This document shows, piece by piece, positions 49,204 to 58,363 of a DNA stretch of 64,000 nt. The notes under the pieces are model-generated. The model did no database searches, had not been told where the DNA came from, and saw only the letters and a program-made list of their open reading frames with translations. Made by a program: the position numbers and the translations under genes. The number at the start of each line of letters is the position of its first letter. Positions within the stretch are counted from its first letter, which is position 1. Source of the stretch: PGZG01 sp046292765 (GTDB lineage Bacteria > Pseudomonadota > Gammaproteobacteria > Pseudomonadales > Alcanivoracaceae); NCBI GenBank assembly GCA_046292765.1, contig JBKBQA010000001.1, positions 1 to 64,000 on the forward strand, in the 5' to 3' direction.

Positions 49204-50226
49204 ATGGGATTGTTTGAGCGCTATTTAACCTTATGGGTGGGCATCTGCATTATTGCCGGCGTCAGTCTGGGATTGGTTGTGCCAGACGCCTTCGCCGCGA
49301 TAGCAGCGATTGAATATGCCCACGTCAATCTGGTGGTGGCGGTGCTGATCTGGGCGATGATCTTCCCAATGATGGTGCAGGTGGACTTTGCCGCTATCAA
49401 GGAGATCCGTAAGCAGCCACAAGGCATCTGGCTGACACTGGTGATGAACTGGCTGATCAAGCCGTTCACCATGGCGCTGCTGGGATATGTATTTTTCCGT
49501 GTGCTCTTTGCAGACCTGGTCGATCCGGAAAGTGCCGGAGAATACATTGCTGGCATGATCCTGCTCGGCGTGGCGCCATGCACGGCGATGGTATTCGTCT
49601 GGTCGCAACTGACCAAGGGCGATCCCAATTACACGCTGGTGCAGGTCTCGGTGAACGATATCATCATGATCTTCGCATTTGCGCCGATTGCCGCGGTGTT
49701 GCTCGGCGTAAGCAACATCAGCGTGCCATGGGAAACATTGCTGCTATCAGTGGTGTTGTATGTTCTGCTGCCACTGGTAGCAGGTGTGATTGTGCGCCAT
49801 CGCGTGATGGCGATGGGCGGCGATGGGCAGCTGTTCAAGTTTATTGGCCACATCAAGCCGCTTTCCATGACTGGACTTTTGCTGACTGTCGTTCTGTTAT
49901 TTGGCTTTCAGGCCGGCACCATCGTTAGTAATCCGTTTGTGATCCTGCTGATCGCCATCCCGTTGTTGATCCAGACTTACGGTATTTTCTTTCTTGCTTA
50001 CGGCGCAGCTAAGGTCATGAAACTGCCGCATCGCATTGCCGCGCCGGCCTGCATGATCAGCACCTCGAATTTCTTTGAGCTGGCGGTGGCAGTGGCCATT
50101 TCTGTATTTGGCCTGCACTCCGGCGCCGCACTTGCCACTGTGGTTGGCGTTCTGGTCGAGGTGCCGGTGATGTTGTCGCTGGTGGCGCTGGCTAATCGTA
50201 CCCGGCACTGGTTTCCGGACCGCTGA
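49204..50226 (+). CDS. acr3: ACR3-family arsenite efflux permease
   Basis: 340 residues, ten predicted membrane helices. LLGVAPCTAMVFVWSQLTKG contains the Cys essential in ACR3 transporters, and CMISTSNFFELAVAVAISVF contains the conserved Asn-Phe-Glu motif of the family. Exports arsenite by proton antiport. One base separates it from arsH. Confidence 0.95.
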   Translation: MGLFERYLTLWVGICIIAGVSLGLVVPDAFAAIAAIEYAHVNLVVAVLIWAMIFPMMVQVDFAAIKEIRKQPQGIWLTLVMNWLIKPFTMALLGYVFFRVLFADLVDPESAGEYIAGMILLGVAPCTAMVFVWSQLTKGDPNYTLVQVSVNDIIMIFAFAPIAAVLLGVSNISVPWETLLLSVVLYVLLPLVAGVIVRHRVMAMGGDGQLFKFIGHIKPLSMTGLLLTVVLLFGFQAGTIVSNPFVILLIAIPLLIQTYGIFFLAYGAAKVMKLPHRIAAPACMISTSNFFELAVAVAISVFGLHSGAALATVVGVLVEVPVMLSLVALANRTRHWFPDR

Positions 50227-50227
50227 G

Positions 50228-50938
50228 ATGACAGATTTTCCCGCTCTTGATGAAACCCATTTTCGCGCGTTGGCGCTCGATCGGATGGAGCCAACGGAGC
50301 GGGCCACGCATGCGCCGCGTATTCTGCTGTTGTATGGCTCTTTGCGGCAGCGTTCGTTCAGCCGTTTGGTTGTAGAGGAGTGTGAACGGCTATTGCGCAA
50401 GATGGGTTGCGACACCCGCATATTTGATCCCCGTGGCTTGCCGCTGCCGGATGCGGATGAGCCAAGCCATCCAAAGGTGGCGGAACTGCGGGGACTGGTA
50501 AGCTGGAGCGAGGGCATGGTCTGGTGCTCGCCGGAGCGCCACGGCGCTATGACTGGCATCATGAAGGCCCAGATCGACTGGATTCCGCTATCACTGGGTG
50601 CGGTGCGCCCGACGCAGGGAAAGACTCTGGCAGTGATGCAGGTATGCGGCGGCTCACAATCCTTCAATGCAGTAAACCAGCTGCGTATCCTGGGTCGCTG
50701 GATGCGCATGATCACCATCCCGAACCAGTCGTCCGTGGCCAAGGCGTTCCTGGAGTTCGATGATAATGATCGGATGAAGCCATCTGGCTACTATGATCGG
50801 ATTGTTGACGTGATGGAGGAGCTGGTGAAATTTACCTGGCTGACTCGTGATCGCAGCGACTACCTTGTTGACCGCTACTCTGAACGCAAGGAAACAGCGG
50901 TTGAGCTGATGAAGAGGGTTAATCAGACCAAACTTTGA
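50228..50938 (+). CDS. arsH: ArsH NADPH-dependent FMN reductase
   Basis: 236 residues. RILLLYGSLRQRSFSRLVVE is the FMN-binding loop of ArsH; WCSPERHGAMTGIMKAQIDW and CGGSQSFNAVNQLRILGRWM are family hallmarks. ArsH oxidises trivalent methyl-arsenicals or other organoarsenicals to less toxic forms. Coupled with acr3. Confidence 0.95.
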   Translation: MTDFPALDETHFRALALDRMEPTERATHAPRILLLYGSLRQRSFSRLVVEECERLLRKMGCDTRIFDPRGLPLPDADEPSHPKVAELRGLVSWSEGMVWCSPERHGAMTGIMKAQIDWIPLSLGAVRPTQGKTLAVMQVCGGSQSFNAVNQLRILGRWMRMITIPNQSSVAKAFLEFDDNDRMKPSGYYDRIVDVMEELVKFTWLTRDRSDYLVDRYSERKETAVELMKRVNQTKL

Positions 50939-50988
50939 TCTGGTGCTGTATTCCGGCGGTATCCGGGTGATTCTTTAGGGAGATACCG

Positions 50989-51225
50989 ATGAAAGACATC
51001 AAGGTACTCGGCAAAGGCTGTGCCAATTGCAAGACCACGGTGGCAAGCATTGAGCAAGCAGCGAAAGATGCTAATATGAATGTTCGTATCGAGAAGGTCG
51101 AGGACATTCAGGACATCGTTAGCTATGGCGTGATGAGTACACCGGCAGTGGTCGTTGACGGAAAGGTTGTTCATGCGGGGGGTATTCCTGCCCGTGAAAA
51201 AATTGATCAGTGGCTATCTTCTTAA
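50989..51225 (+). CDS. Small thioredoxin-fold protein (TM0996/MTH895 family)
   Basis: 78 residues. KDIKVLGKGCANCKTTVASI holds the redox CxxC (Cys-Ala-Asn-Cys, about residues 11-14), MSTPAVVVDGKVV the cis-Pro loop. This family of 'redox-active disulfide protein 2' is often found next to arsenic genes and permeases. It may supply reducing power to ArsC or act as a thiol carrier. 50 bp after arsH. Confidence 0.87.
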   Translation: MKDIKVLGKGCANCKTTVASIEQAAKDANMNVRIEKVEDIQDIVSYGVMSTPAVVVDGKVVHAGGIPAREKIDQWLSS

Positions 51226-51257
51226 GGCGAGCAATTGTGTGCTATGCGCCAAAAAAA

Positions 51258-51587
51258 ATGGCAAATCCAGGCCAGTACTGTGCTTCATTGGCTGAGCGAA
51301 AATTAGTCGAGGAGAGTGCTCTGCTGGTAGATATACGTGAGCCGCATCAGCTTGATGGCTTGCGTTTTGACGTTGCAGAGCAGGTCTGGATTCCATCCAG
51401 TGATTTTGATGCCCGTTACCACGAACTGCCACTGGACCGGGAGCTGATCATCGCCAGCGAAGAAGCGGATGTTCGGCGGGCGGCCAGCCGTCTGCTTTTT
51501 AGCGGTTATGACAAGGTGTCTTGTCTTGAAGGCGGCATGCCTGTCTGGCAAGCCAAAGGGAAACCGGTCAAGTCATCAGGAGAGTAA
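51258..51587 (+). CDS. Rhodanese-like protein without the catalytic Cys
   Basis: About 109 residues from ATG 51258; an ATG at 51210 overlapping the previous gene and a GTG at 51237 with AAGGCGA are also possible. A single rhodanese domain: LLVDIREPHQLDG, then VSCLEGGMPVWQAKG near the end. The active-site loop reads IIASEEADVRR, with Ser where rhodaneses have the persulfide Cys. It thus is unlikely to transfer sulfur and may bind or sense. Overlaps the next gene by one base. Confidence 0.75.
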   Translation: MANPGQYCASLAERKLVEESALLVDIREPHQLDGLRFDVAEQVWIPSSDFDARYHELPLDRELIIASEEADVRRAASRLLFSGYDKVSCLEGGMPVWQAKGKPVKSSGE

Positions 51588-52018
51588 TGGTGGATACACC
51601 TGCAGGGAAAATGACATTCTCTGTCTTCGCGAAGCGCGTTGATGCCCATGGCAGTCAGGCAGACTGCAAGGATGCATCCATCGTGCTAGATACCGATATG
51701 GCCGGACGCCGTGATGCCTATAATCCGGCTGAGCTGCTGCTGGCTGCGTTAGGTGCCTGCATTATCAAGGGCATTGAGCGAGTTACACCGATCCTCAAGT
51801 TTCAGTTGCGCGGTGTCGAGGTACGGCTTCACGGTGTCCGTCAGGATGTGCCGCCAAAGATGGAATCGATTAATTACGAAATTCTTGTCGACACCGATGA
51901 AAGCGATGCGCGGCTGGCGCTGCTGCATGAGAATGTCAGAAAGTACGGCACTATCTATAACACCGTCTCGGTAGGCGCCGAGCTGAATGGCACGCTGCAC
52001 CGTCTCGGTAATACCTGA
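51587..52018 (+). CDS. OsmC-family protein
   Basis: 143 residues. NPAELLLAALGACIIKGIER contains the first conserved Cys of OsmC/Ohr proteins in the central helix; the second conserved Cys is not obvious (the expected position reads TIYNTVS), so peroxidase function is doubtful. The start codon overlaps the preceding stop and the stop overlaps the next start (ATGATG context), giving tight coupling. Confidence 0.8.
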   Translation: MVDTPAGKMTFSVFAKRVDAHGSQADCKDASIVLDTDMAGRRDAYNPAELLLAALGACIIKGIERVTPILKFQLRGVEVRLHGVRQDVPPKMESINYEILVDTDESDARLALLHENVRKYGTIYNTVSVGAELNGTLHRLGNT

Positions 52019-52926
52019 TGGCAGCGCATCACCACCATGCCCCTGATTTTGGCCGAGCCTTTGTTATCGGCATCAGTCTGAATGTCGCCTTTGTCGCTAT
52101 TGAGGGCTTCTACGGCTGGAAAACCGGTTCGCTGGCGCTGCTGGCAGATGCAGCGCATAACCTGAGCGATGTAGGAGGTTTGCTTCTGGCATGGGCAGCG
52201 TTTGGCGCCGCCAAACTCAAGTCTGACCAACGGCATACTTACGGTTGGCGCCGAGGGTCGATTATTGCCAGTTTTATCAATGCGGTGGTATTGCTGGTGG
52301 CGATGGGGTCGCTGTCATGGGAGGCCATTCAGCGGCTCGGCACCCAGTCTGATATCGATGCCGGTGTTGTTATGGTAGTTGCCGGAATCGGCGTGCTAAT
52401 CAATGGCATTACTGCCTGGCTGTTCCTCTCCGGCAGTCGACATGATCTGAACATTCGCGGTGCATTTCTGCATATGGCGGCGGATACGTTGGTGTCGGTG
52501 GGGGTGGTGCTGGGTGGTGCTCTGTACATCTGGCAAGGCTGGCACTGGATTGATCCGGTGCTTAGCCTGCTGATTGCGCTGATCATTATCTATGGCACTG
52601 CCCGATTGTTTCGCCAGTCACTGCATCTTCTGTTCGATGGCGTACCGGACGATATCGATCTGGATGCCGTCCGCAGTGTTCTGGCTAAAGCCTGCGGCGT
52701 GGTGAGTGTTCATGATTTGCATGTCTGGGCGATGAGCACCAGTGACAATGCGCTTACTGCGCATCTGGTAGTTGCCAGTGGAACGGACCGGGATCAGCTA
52801 CTGGAACAGTTGCTGAAGCAGCTGGATGACCAATTTGAACTACATCACGCTACGCTGCAGATCGAAAGTGAACTGGTCGCCGGCGACTGTCTGGTGGCGG
52901 GCAAGAATGGCTGCGGGGGCCGATGA
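52018..52926 (+). CDS. Cation diffusion facilitator (CDF) metal exporter
   Basis: 302 residues; N-terminal His stretch AAHHHHAPDF. Six helices with the metal-site motifs: LLADAAHNLSDVGG (H-x-x-x-D) in helix II and LHMAADTLVSVGVVL in helix V (the second acidic site, with His at the start). The C-terminal cytoplasmic domain (about 205-300) ends CLVAGKNGCGGR. Zn/Cd/Co exporter of the ZitB/CzcD type. Ends the eight-gene cluster. Confidence 0.92.
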   Translation: MAAHHHHAPDFGRAFVIGISLNVAFVAIEGFYGWKTGSLALLADAAHNLSDVGGLLLAWAAFGAAKLKSDQRHTYGWRRGSIIASFINAVVLLVAMGSLSWEAIQRLGTQSDIDAGVVMVVAGIGVLINGITAWLFLSGSRHDLNIRGAFLHMAADTLVSVGVVLGGALYIWQGWHWIDPVLSLLIALIIIYGTARLFRQSLHLLFDGVPDDIDLDAVRSVLAKACGVVSVHDLHVWAMSTSDNALTAHLVVASGTDRDQLLEQLLKQLDDQFELHHATLQIESELVAGDCLVAGKNGCGGR

Positions 52927-52932
52927 AGCCGA

Positions 52933-53487
52933 TCATAGAAGCAGCGTTGCCACCCCCAGTGCGATAAAAAGCCCCGCACTGATCCGGTGTGCCCATCGTT
53001 CAAGGTTTGGATTGCGCACCCGGTTGCCGAGCCAGATCACCGGTATATTGGCGGCCAGCATACCAAGCGTGGTGCCGGCCAGCACGGCAATAAACTCGTC
53101 TGGAAAGCGGGCCGCCAGTGCCACAGTAGCGAGCTGCGTCTTGTCGCCGATTTCGGCGAGAAAAAACAGCACCAGGCTGGCCATGAACGGGCCCCACTGA
53201 CGACCATTCGGGATGTCTTCGTCCTTATCCGGAATCAGCATCCAGATGCCAAGCGCAATAAAGCTGCCTGCCAGCAGCCAGCGCAGCAGCGATTCTGACA
53301 GCCAGTCGGCGAGCAGCACGCCGAGCCAGGCGGACAGCGCGTGGTTGGCGAGTGTTGCGAGTGTAATTCCGGCCAGTATGGGCCAGTGGACGCGATACCG
53401 GCAGGCAAGCGCGAAGGCGAGTAACTGGGTTTTGTCGCCGATTTCACCGAGGGCGACCAGTGACAGCGAGGCGATAAAGGCTTCCAT
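52933..53487 (-). CDS. GDT1/TMEM165-family Mn2+ exporter
   Basis: 184 residues from ATG at 53487; a longer in-frame start includes low-complexity upstream sequence. Two inverted copies of the signature E-G-D-K-T are present: GEIGDKTQLLAFALA (about residues 13-27) and AEIGDKTQLATVALA (about 105-119), with six helices. These acidic motifs bind Mn or Ca; bacterial members (MneA) export Mn. No yybP-ykoY riboswitch was found upstream. Convergent with the CDF gene. Confidence 0.9.
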   Translation of the reverse strand: MEAFIASLSLVALGEIGDKTQLLAFALACRYRVHWPILAGITLATLANHALSAWLGVLLADWLSESLLRWLLAGSFIALGIWMLIPDKDEDIPNGRQWGPFMASLVLFFLAEIGDKTQLATVALAARFPDEFIAVLAGTTLGMLAANIPVIWLGNRVRNPNLERWAHRISAGLFIALGVATLLL

Positions 53488-53616
53488 GGAATTCTCCGGC
53501 GGGAACACGATACGCACCGAGACGCCACGGCCTTCCCGCCTCGGGAGCGGCGCCAATGCTAGGGGTGGGGCAAAAAAATGGCAAGTGCTATGCTGGCCGC
53601 CCAACCGGAGTTGACC

Positions 53617-53823
53617 ATGACTGATACACGTTTGCTCGATATAGAAACCACCATCACCTATCAGGATGATCTGCTCAACGCCCTGAATCGCACCGTGGCC
53701 GATCAGGCCATGCGGATTGATGTGCTGGAGAGGCAGTTAAAGCTGGCCGCAGAACAGCTACAGCAGATCGGTGAGCTGCTGTTGTCGATGAACATCATTG
53801 ACGAGCGCCCGCCGCATTATTGA
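53617..53823 (+). CDS. slyX: SlyX protein
   Basis: 68 residues from ATG 53617, preceded by GGAG. A short coiled coil (RLLDIETTITYQDDLLNALN, DQAMRIDVLERQLKLAAEQL) ending DERPPHY, the characteristic SlyX C-terminus (PPHY). Function unknown. Confidence 0.92.
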   Translation: MTDTRLLDIETTITYQDDLLNALNRTVADQAMRIDVLERQLKLAAEQLQQIGELLLSMNIIDERPPHY

Positions 53824-53865
53824 TCGGGCATTGGCGTTACGCTGGAGTAAGGACGCAGCCGAGTG

Positions 53866-54759
53866 TTATGCAGGCGCCCTCGAGCGATCAAGATAACTCC
53901 GGATACGCGAAACCAGAGAAGCGTCCTGGGTCTTCTCCACACTGTGACGACTCGACATTGCAGGCCGTTTTTTCAGCAAGTCGTGATGCCGGAGAGCAGA
54001 TTCGACGCTGCGCAGGAACATATTGCGCCCCGCCGGTCGGGGCAGCACGCGGTATACCTGTGTCTGATTGATCAAGCGAATCAGGTGGCCGGTGTCCTGG
54101 AACGCGGTAACCACCACGGTCACCAGATCAGGCTGGTGTTGTTTCAGTACACCAAGGCTCGCGCTTATGTCCTCACCGTCAACCAGAATGTCTGTGATCA
54201 GCAGCGCAACCGGTTCACGGCTAATCATGTTGATGGCCTGATCGAGATCCGATGCCCTGCGAACGCGGTTGGCCAGAGGCGTTTCGCGTAGAGCAAGAGC
54301 CAACTCCGGGGAGGTGTCCAGCAGCACGATCGCCGCCAGTTCCGGCATCATGCCAGCGGCGGTCGCTACCGTGTTGCTGCGTGAGCTCTGCGCCACGGCC
54401 GCTGCTTCGGCAATCGTCTCTCTCAGCTCCTCTAGTCGCCATGGTTTCTGCACATAGCGGAATATTTCACCATCGTTGATGGAGCCGACAATGCCCGCGA
54501 GGTCAGAATAGCCTGTTAACAGAATGCGCATGGTGGCAGGTGAGATATCGCGCGAGCCGCGCAGCACCTCCACTCCGGACATGCGTGGCATGCGCTGGTC
54601 GCTGATTACGACATCAATGTCTTCGCTGGCGAGCATTTCGAGCGCCTGCTGCCCCTCCGTGGTAAACAGTACCCGGTAGTGTGCTCGGAATGCCATTACA
54701 AGAGAGCGCAGGATGCGCTCCTCGTCGTCGACAAAAAGGATGGTTGGCTTGCTGGTCAT
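53866..54759 (-). CDS. Double-receiver response regulator without output domain
   Basis: 297 residues. Receiver 1 (residues 4-120) is complete: FVDDEE, phospho-Asp in VVISDQRMPRMSG, LLTGYSD and the Lys in YVQKPW. A second receiver-like domain (about 145-262) keeps LLITDILVDGED and a Thr/Ser switch (VVTAFQD) but lost the acidic N-terminal pair and the Lys (VLPRPAG). No DNA-binding or enzymatic domain follows; a basic tail (about 265-297) ends the protein. It lies 12 bp after the histidine kinase gene, so they are partners. Confidence 0.87.
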   Translation of the reverse strand: MTSKPTILFVDDEERILRSLVMAFRAHYRVLFTTEGQQALEMLASEDIDVVISDQRMPRMSGVEVLRGSRDISPATMRILLTGYSDLAGIVGSINDGEIFRYVQKPWRLEELRETIAEAAAVAQSSRSNTVATAAGMMPELAAIVLLDTSPELALALRETPLANRVRRASDLDQAINMISREPVALLITDILVDGEDISASLGVLKQHQPDLVTVVVTAFQDTGHLIRLINQTQVYRVLPRPAGRNMFLRSVESALRHHDLLKKRPAMSSRHSVEKTQDASLVSRIRSYLDRSRAPA

Positions 54760-54771
54760 GGGTTGCTCCGG

Positions 54772-56079
54772 TCAGGCACTGAGTTCAAGTGGGATATCTG
54801 TAGATGTTGTTTGACGCAGAGGTAACCAGATTCGGAACTCGGTTCCTTGCTGTTCCTGCGACTCAACCTCGATCCGGCCACCGTGTTGTTCAATGATCTG
54901 GAAGGAAATGGCGAGCCCGAGTCCGGTGCCCTCTCCGACGGGTTTGGTGGTATAGAACGGGTCGAAAATACGCTTTCGTACCGCTTCTGGCATGCCGCAG
55001 CCGTCATCACGGATTCGGATCAGCGCCTGATCATGATCCAATTCAGTGCTAATCCTGATCAGGCCATGGCCGGAGATGGCTTGAGCGGCGTTGGTGAGAA
55101 TATTGAGCAGCACCTGATTGATCTGGGATGCGCTGCACTCTACCGGCGGCAGGTCTGCGAGCGCTTTCTCCACGTCAGCCTTGTGCTTGACCACGTTGCG
55201 ACCGATATTGAGTGCGCTATCAATGCAGTCACGAAGATCAACCAGCTCCATGCGCGAACGATCAACACGGCTGAAATTTCGCAGGTCCGCCACCAGGTCG
55301 CTGATCTGTTGGAGGCCATGCAGGCTGTCATCAAAAACGGTTTGCATGTCGTCTATCACCGCTTCCTGTTGAAGCGACCCAAGGCTCTCGGCAGCGACGG
55401 TCAGTGCTTGGTGTGTATGCTGTTCTGTGGCGTCAGGGTTTAACAGCACATCGACCAACTGGCTGGCCTGCATGACGGTTTCGCGGGTGCGACCCATGAA
55501 GTCGAGGGCAATCTCCAGATTGTTGCGGACATAGCCTAGCGGGGTGTTGATCTCGTGCGCCACACCGGCCACCATTTGGCCGAGAGAGGCCATCTTCTCC
55601 GACTGCACCAATTGGGCCTGAGAGTTTTTCAGCTGATTGTTGGCTCGCGCCAATGCTTCGCTACGGTGAGCGATGCGTAGTTCCATCACTTCGAGCAATG
55701 ACAGCACCACTCCCATGCCAACGTAGCGCTCGTTGTCAGTAATGACGAAGTCTTCTGTGATGGGAAGCTTTAGAGTGCTGCGGACCAAAAGGCTGGCCTC
55801 TTCGATGTCCATTCGCTGGTCCACCCTGATCGGAGCGGTGTTCATGAATTTCTCAAGCGGTCGTTGGCCATATAGTTCACGTCCATAGTGATGGAGAAAA
55901 ATTCGCATCACCGTGTAACGGGATATGGTGCCCACTACCTTGCTGTCACGGACTACTGGCAGGCAGAGTAGATCGCGACAGAGGTCGGACAGAAAAAGGT
56001 CGGCCACCTTCGAGACGGTGATTCCTGGCGTCAGGGGGTGAATGGGGATGGCCAGTTTGGCAAGCGGAGTGGAGGTCAT
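54772..56079 (-). CDS. Cytoplasmic sensor histidine kinase with CBS domains
   Basis: About 435 residues from ATG at 56079; an upstream ATG at 56166 would add 29 residues. A pair of CBS domains (about residues 8-140: ITVSKVADLFLSDLCRDLL, MNTAPIRVDQRMDIEEASLL) is followed by a coiled coil (HRSEALARANNQLKNSQAQL), a HisKA domain with the phospho-His in VAHEINTPLGYVRNN, and a HATPase domain (NAAQAISGHG, DDGCGMPEAVRKRIFDPFYT, GTGLGLAISFQI). No membrane segment. The CBS pair may sense adenine nucleotides or another cytoplasmic ligand. Pairs with the double-receiver protein. Confidence 0.87.
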   Translation of the reverse strand: MTSTPLAKLAIPIHPLTPGITVSKVADLFLSDLCRDLLCLPVVRDSKVVGTISRYTVMRIFLHHYGRELYGQRPLEKFMNTAPIRVDQRMDIEEASLLVRSTLKLPITEDFVITDNERYVGMGVVLSLLEVMELRIAHRSEALARANNQLKNSQAQLVQSEKMASLGQMVAGVAHEINTPLGYVRNNLEIALDFMGRTRETVMQASQLVDVLLNPDATEQHTHQALTVAAESLGSLQQEAVIDDMQTVFDDSLHGLQQISDLVADLRNFSRVDRSRMELVDLRDCIDSALNIGRNVVKHKADVEKALADLPPVECSASQINQVLLNILTNAAQAISGHGLIRISTELDHDQALIRIRDDGCGMPEAVRKRIFDPFYTTKPVGEGTGLGLAISFQIIEQHGGRIEVESQEQQGTEFRIWLPLRQTTSTDIPLELSA

Positions 56080-56265
56080 GATAAGCAGCGTTCGCTCGGG
56101 GTCCGACAACAGCACTCCATTGGTGCCCGGATAGCAAGCCTTGACGCGCACTTCCTGCGCGCGCATCGATCCCGATAGGGATTGCCGCCGAGACTAGGCT
56201 GGGAAGATGAACGAAAAATGAATCCGCAGCGGGATTGCTGCTTCCACAAATGGAGGTAGGGTTCT

Positions 56266-57588
56266 TCAGGGATTTGATCGCGTTTCGCTTGCGGTGACTA
56301 TCCGTTGCGGCGGGAAGTGACAAGTGAACGTGCTACCGACGCGAAGGCGGCTCTGGATGTCCAGCTTGCCATCGTGCCGGAGCATCACATGCTTGACGAT
56401 GGCAAGACCGAGGCCGGTGCCACCGGTCTGGGTTACGCGGCTGCTGTCCGGGCGATAAAAGCGTTCTGTTAAACGCGGAATATGTTTGGCATCAATGCCG
56501 GGGCCGTTATCGCTCACCGACATGTAGGCACCGTGCTCGTCTTGCCACCAGCGAACGCTGACCTTGCCGCCATTCTGGGTGTATTTGACGGCATTGGTAA
56601 TCAGATTGCTGAAGCCACTCTCCAGTTCTGCCATGCTGCCGCGTAGTCGAAGGGAGCCATCAACTTCCATATCGAGGTCGATGGTTTTCTCCAGTGCCCT
56701 GGCCAGCACCTTCGCGTCTTCAACCTGGCGCTGCAGCATTTCGGCGACGGCAATGGTTTGTGGTTGGCTATCGACTTCGGTGCCTTCCAGACGCGCCAGC
56801 ATCAGCAAGTCGTTTACCAGATTTTCCATTCTGCGGGATTGCTGATTCATCTGGTCGAGCGCCCGGTGCAAACGTGTCTGCTCCTGTGGCACGCTATCGA
56901 GCAGGGTCTCCAGATAGCCTTTCAAAACCGTCAGCGGAGTTTTCAGCTCGTGACTGACGTTGGCGACAAAATCCTTACGCATCTGCTCCAGATTGTGCAG
57001 CCGGGTAACATCGCGGACGATCACCAGCCAGTCACCGCCACCGAAGCGGGTCACAGTGAACTCCAGCAGCATGGCTTCGTTGACAGGCGAGGGCAGCGTG
57101 ATGGGGGCGCGGAAATCGCCGCGCTCAAGGTAATCCACAAGGCGCGGATCGCGGATCAGATTGGTAAAGGTCTGACGTTGGTCGTGGGGCGATTTGAAGC
57201 CGAGCAGTCGTTGTGCGGAGGCATTCCAGTATTCAATCCGGCCCTGCCGATCCACCACCACCACAGCGTCGCGCAGTGCGGTGACGGAATCTTCGGCGCG
57301 GGAAATCAACTGCTCCAGCACTTCCCGCGACTGGGCCTCCCTGCGCATGCGATGATAAATATCATCGAACAGCTTGCCCCAGGCGCCGCCCGTTTCCGGC
57401 AGTTCCTCGCGGCGCCCTTGATTTGCCAGCCACTCACTTAGTCGTAGCAGCTGGCCCACATAAAAAACCAGAAAGGTGACGGTAACAATCAGAACCGGCC
57501 AGGAGTCATCGAGCAGCAGCGACAGGGCCGCCGCCGCGCCCATCCACAGGGCGAGGCGGCGAATTTCGGTGCGGCGGGTGCTGTGCAT
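56266..57588 (-). CDS. phoR: Phosphate regulon sensor kinase
   Basis: 440 residues, close to the usual 430-445. Two N-terminal helices (about 10-50), a linker, PAS (about 95-190, SVTALRDAVVVVDRQGRIEY), HisKA with FVANVSHELKTPLTVLKGYL (phospho-His), and HATPase with SVSDNGPGIDAKHIPRLTER and GTGLGLAIVKHV. Controls PhoB in response to Pst/PhoU. Downstream of phoB by 37 bp; both should be co-transcribed. Confidence 0.95.
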   Translation of the reverse strand: MHSTRRTEIRRLALWMGAAAALSLLLDDSWPVLIVTVTFLVFYVGQLLRLSEWLANQGRREELPETGGAWGKLFDDIYHRMRREAQSREVLEQLISRAEDSVTALRDAVVVVDRQGRIEYWNASAQRLLGFKSPHDQRQTFTNLIRDPRLVDYLERGDFRAPITLPSPVNEAMLLEFTVTRFGGGDWLVIVRDVTRLHNLEQMRKDFVANVSHELKTPLTVLKGYLETLLDSVPQEQTRLHRALDQMNQQSRRMENLVNDLLMLARLEGTEVDSQPQTIAVAEMLQRQVEDAKVLARALEKTIDLDMEVDGSLRLRGSMAELESGFSNLITNAVKYTQNGGKVSVRWWQDEHGAYMSVSDNGPGIDAKHIPRLTERFYRPDSSRVTQTGGTGLGLAIVKHVMLRHDGKLDIQSRLRVGSTFTCHFPPQRIVTASETRSNP

Positions 57589-57625
57589 TCAGTTACTCCT
57601 GACGGGTGGGCGCCAGTGTAACCGA

Positions 57626-58330
57626 TCAGGACGCGATTGCGGTCTTGGTTGAGAACCGGTATCCGGTGCCGCGCACGGTCTGAATAAAGCGATCATAGTT
57701 GTGCGGTTCAAGTGCCTTGCGCAGGCGGCGGATGTGGACGTCGATGGTGCGGTCTTCAACATAGACATTGGCGCCCCAAACCTGATCCAGCAGCTGGGTA
57801 CGGGAATAGGCCCGTTCCTGGTGCGTCATGAAAAACTCCAGCAAGCGGTACTCGGTGGGGCCCATGTCCACTGGCTGTTCATTGGCGGTGATGCGATGGC
57901 TGACCGGGTCGAGGCACAATCCCTCGATTTCGATTGCCTTGTCGGTGCTGCCGACGGTGGTACGGCGCAGCACGGCCTTGATACGGGAGATCAGTTCGCG
58001 GGTTGAGAACGGCTTGGTTATGTAGTCATCGGCGCCGACTTCGAGGCCCTGAATCTTGTTGTCCTCTTCGCTTTTCGCGGTGAGCATGATAATCGGCACT
58101 TCGGAGGTATTGTCGTCACGTTTCAGGCGTCGGGCCAGTTCGATGCCGCTGATGGTGGGCAGCATCCAGTCCAGCAGCACCAGATCCGGGCGCTGGTCGA
58201 CAATGATTTCGTGGCCCTTCTGGGCGTTGTCGGCTTCGAGTACGTCGAAATCCGCCAGCTCAAGGGCTACAGCTACCATTTCCCTGATGGCCGGTTCGTC
58301 ATCAATGATCAGGATTCTGTGCTTGGCCAT
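57626..58330 (-). CDS. phoB: Phosphate regulon response regulator
   Basis: 234 residues. OmpR/PhoB family: receiver with IDDEPAIREM, the phospho-Asp in VLLDWMLPTISG, LTAKSEED and TKPFS; DNA-binding winged helix with YRLLEFFMTHQERAYSRTQL and VEDRTIDVHIRRLRKALEPH. It activates the Pho boxes found upstream of pstS, pstC and its own gene. Confidence 0.97.
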   Translation of the reverse strand: MAKHRILIIDDEPAIREMVAVALELADFDVLEADNAQKGHEIIVDQRPDLVLLDWMLPTISGIELARRLKRDDNTSEVPIIMLTAKSEEDNKIQGLEVGADDYITKPFSTRELISRIKAVLRRTTVGSTDKAIEIEGLCLDPVSHRITANEQPVDMGPTEYRLLEFFMTHQERAYSRTQLLDQVWGANVYVEDRTIDVHIRRLRKALEPHNYDRFIQTVRGTGYRFSTKTAIAS

Positions 58331-58363
58331 GTCCGATACATCTCGCTATGTGTATGGACGCCT

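Noticed and set aside
53488..53616. Possible yybP-ykoY manganese riboswitch upstream of the GDT1-type exporter
   Set aside because: The conserved GGGGAGUA and internal loop sequences of that riboswitch class are not present; only a GC-rich hairpin is seen.
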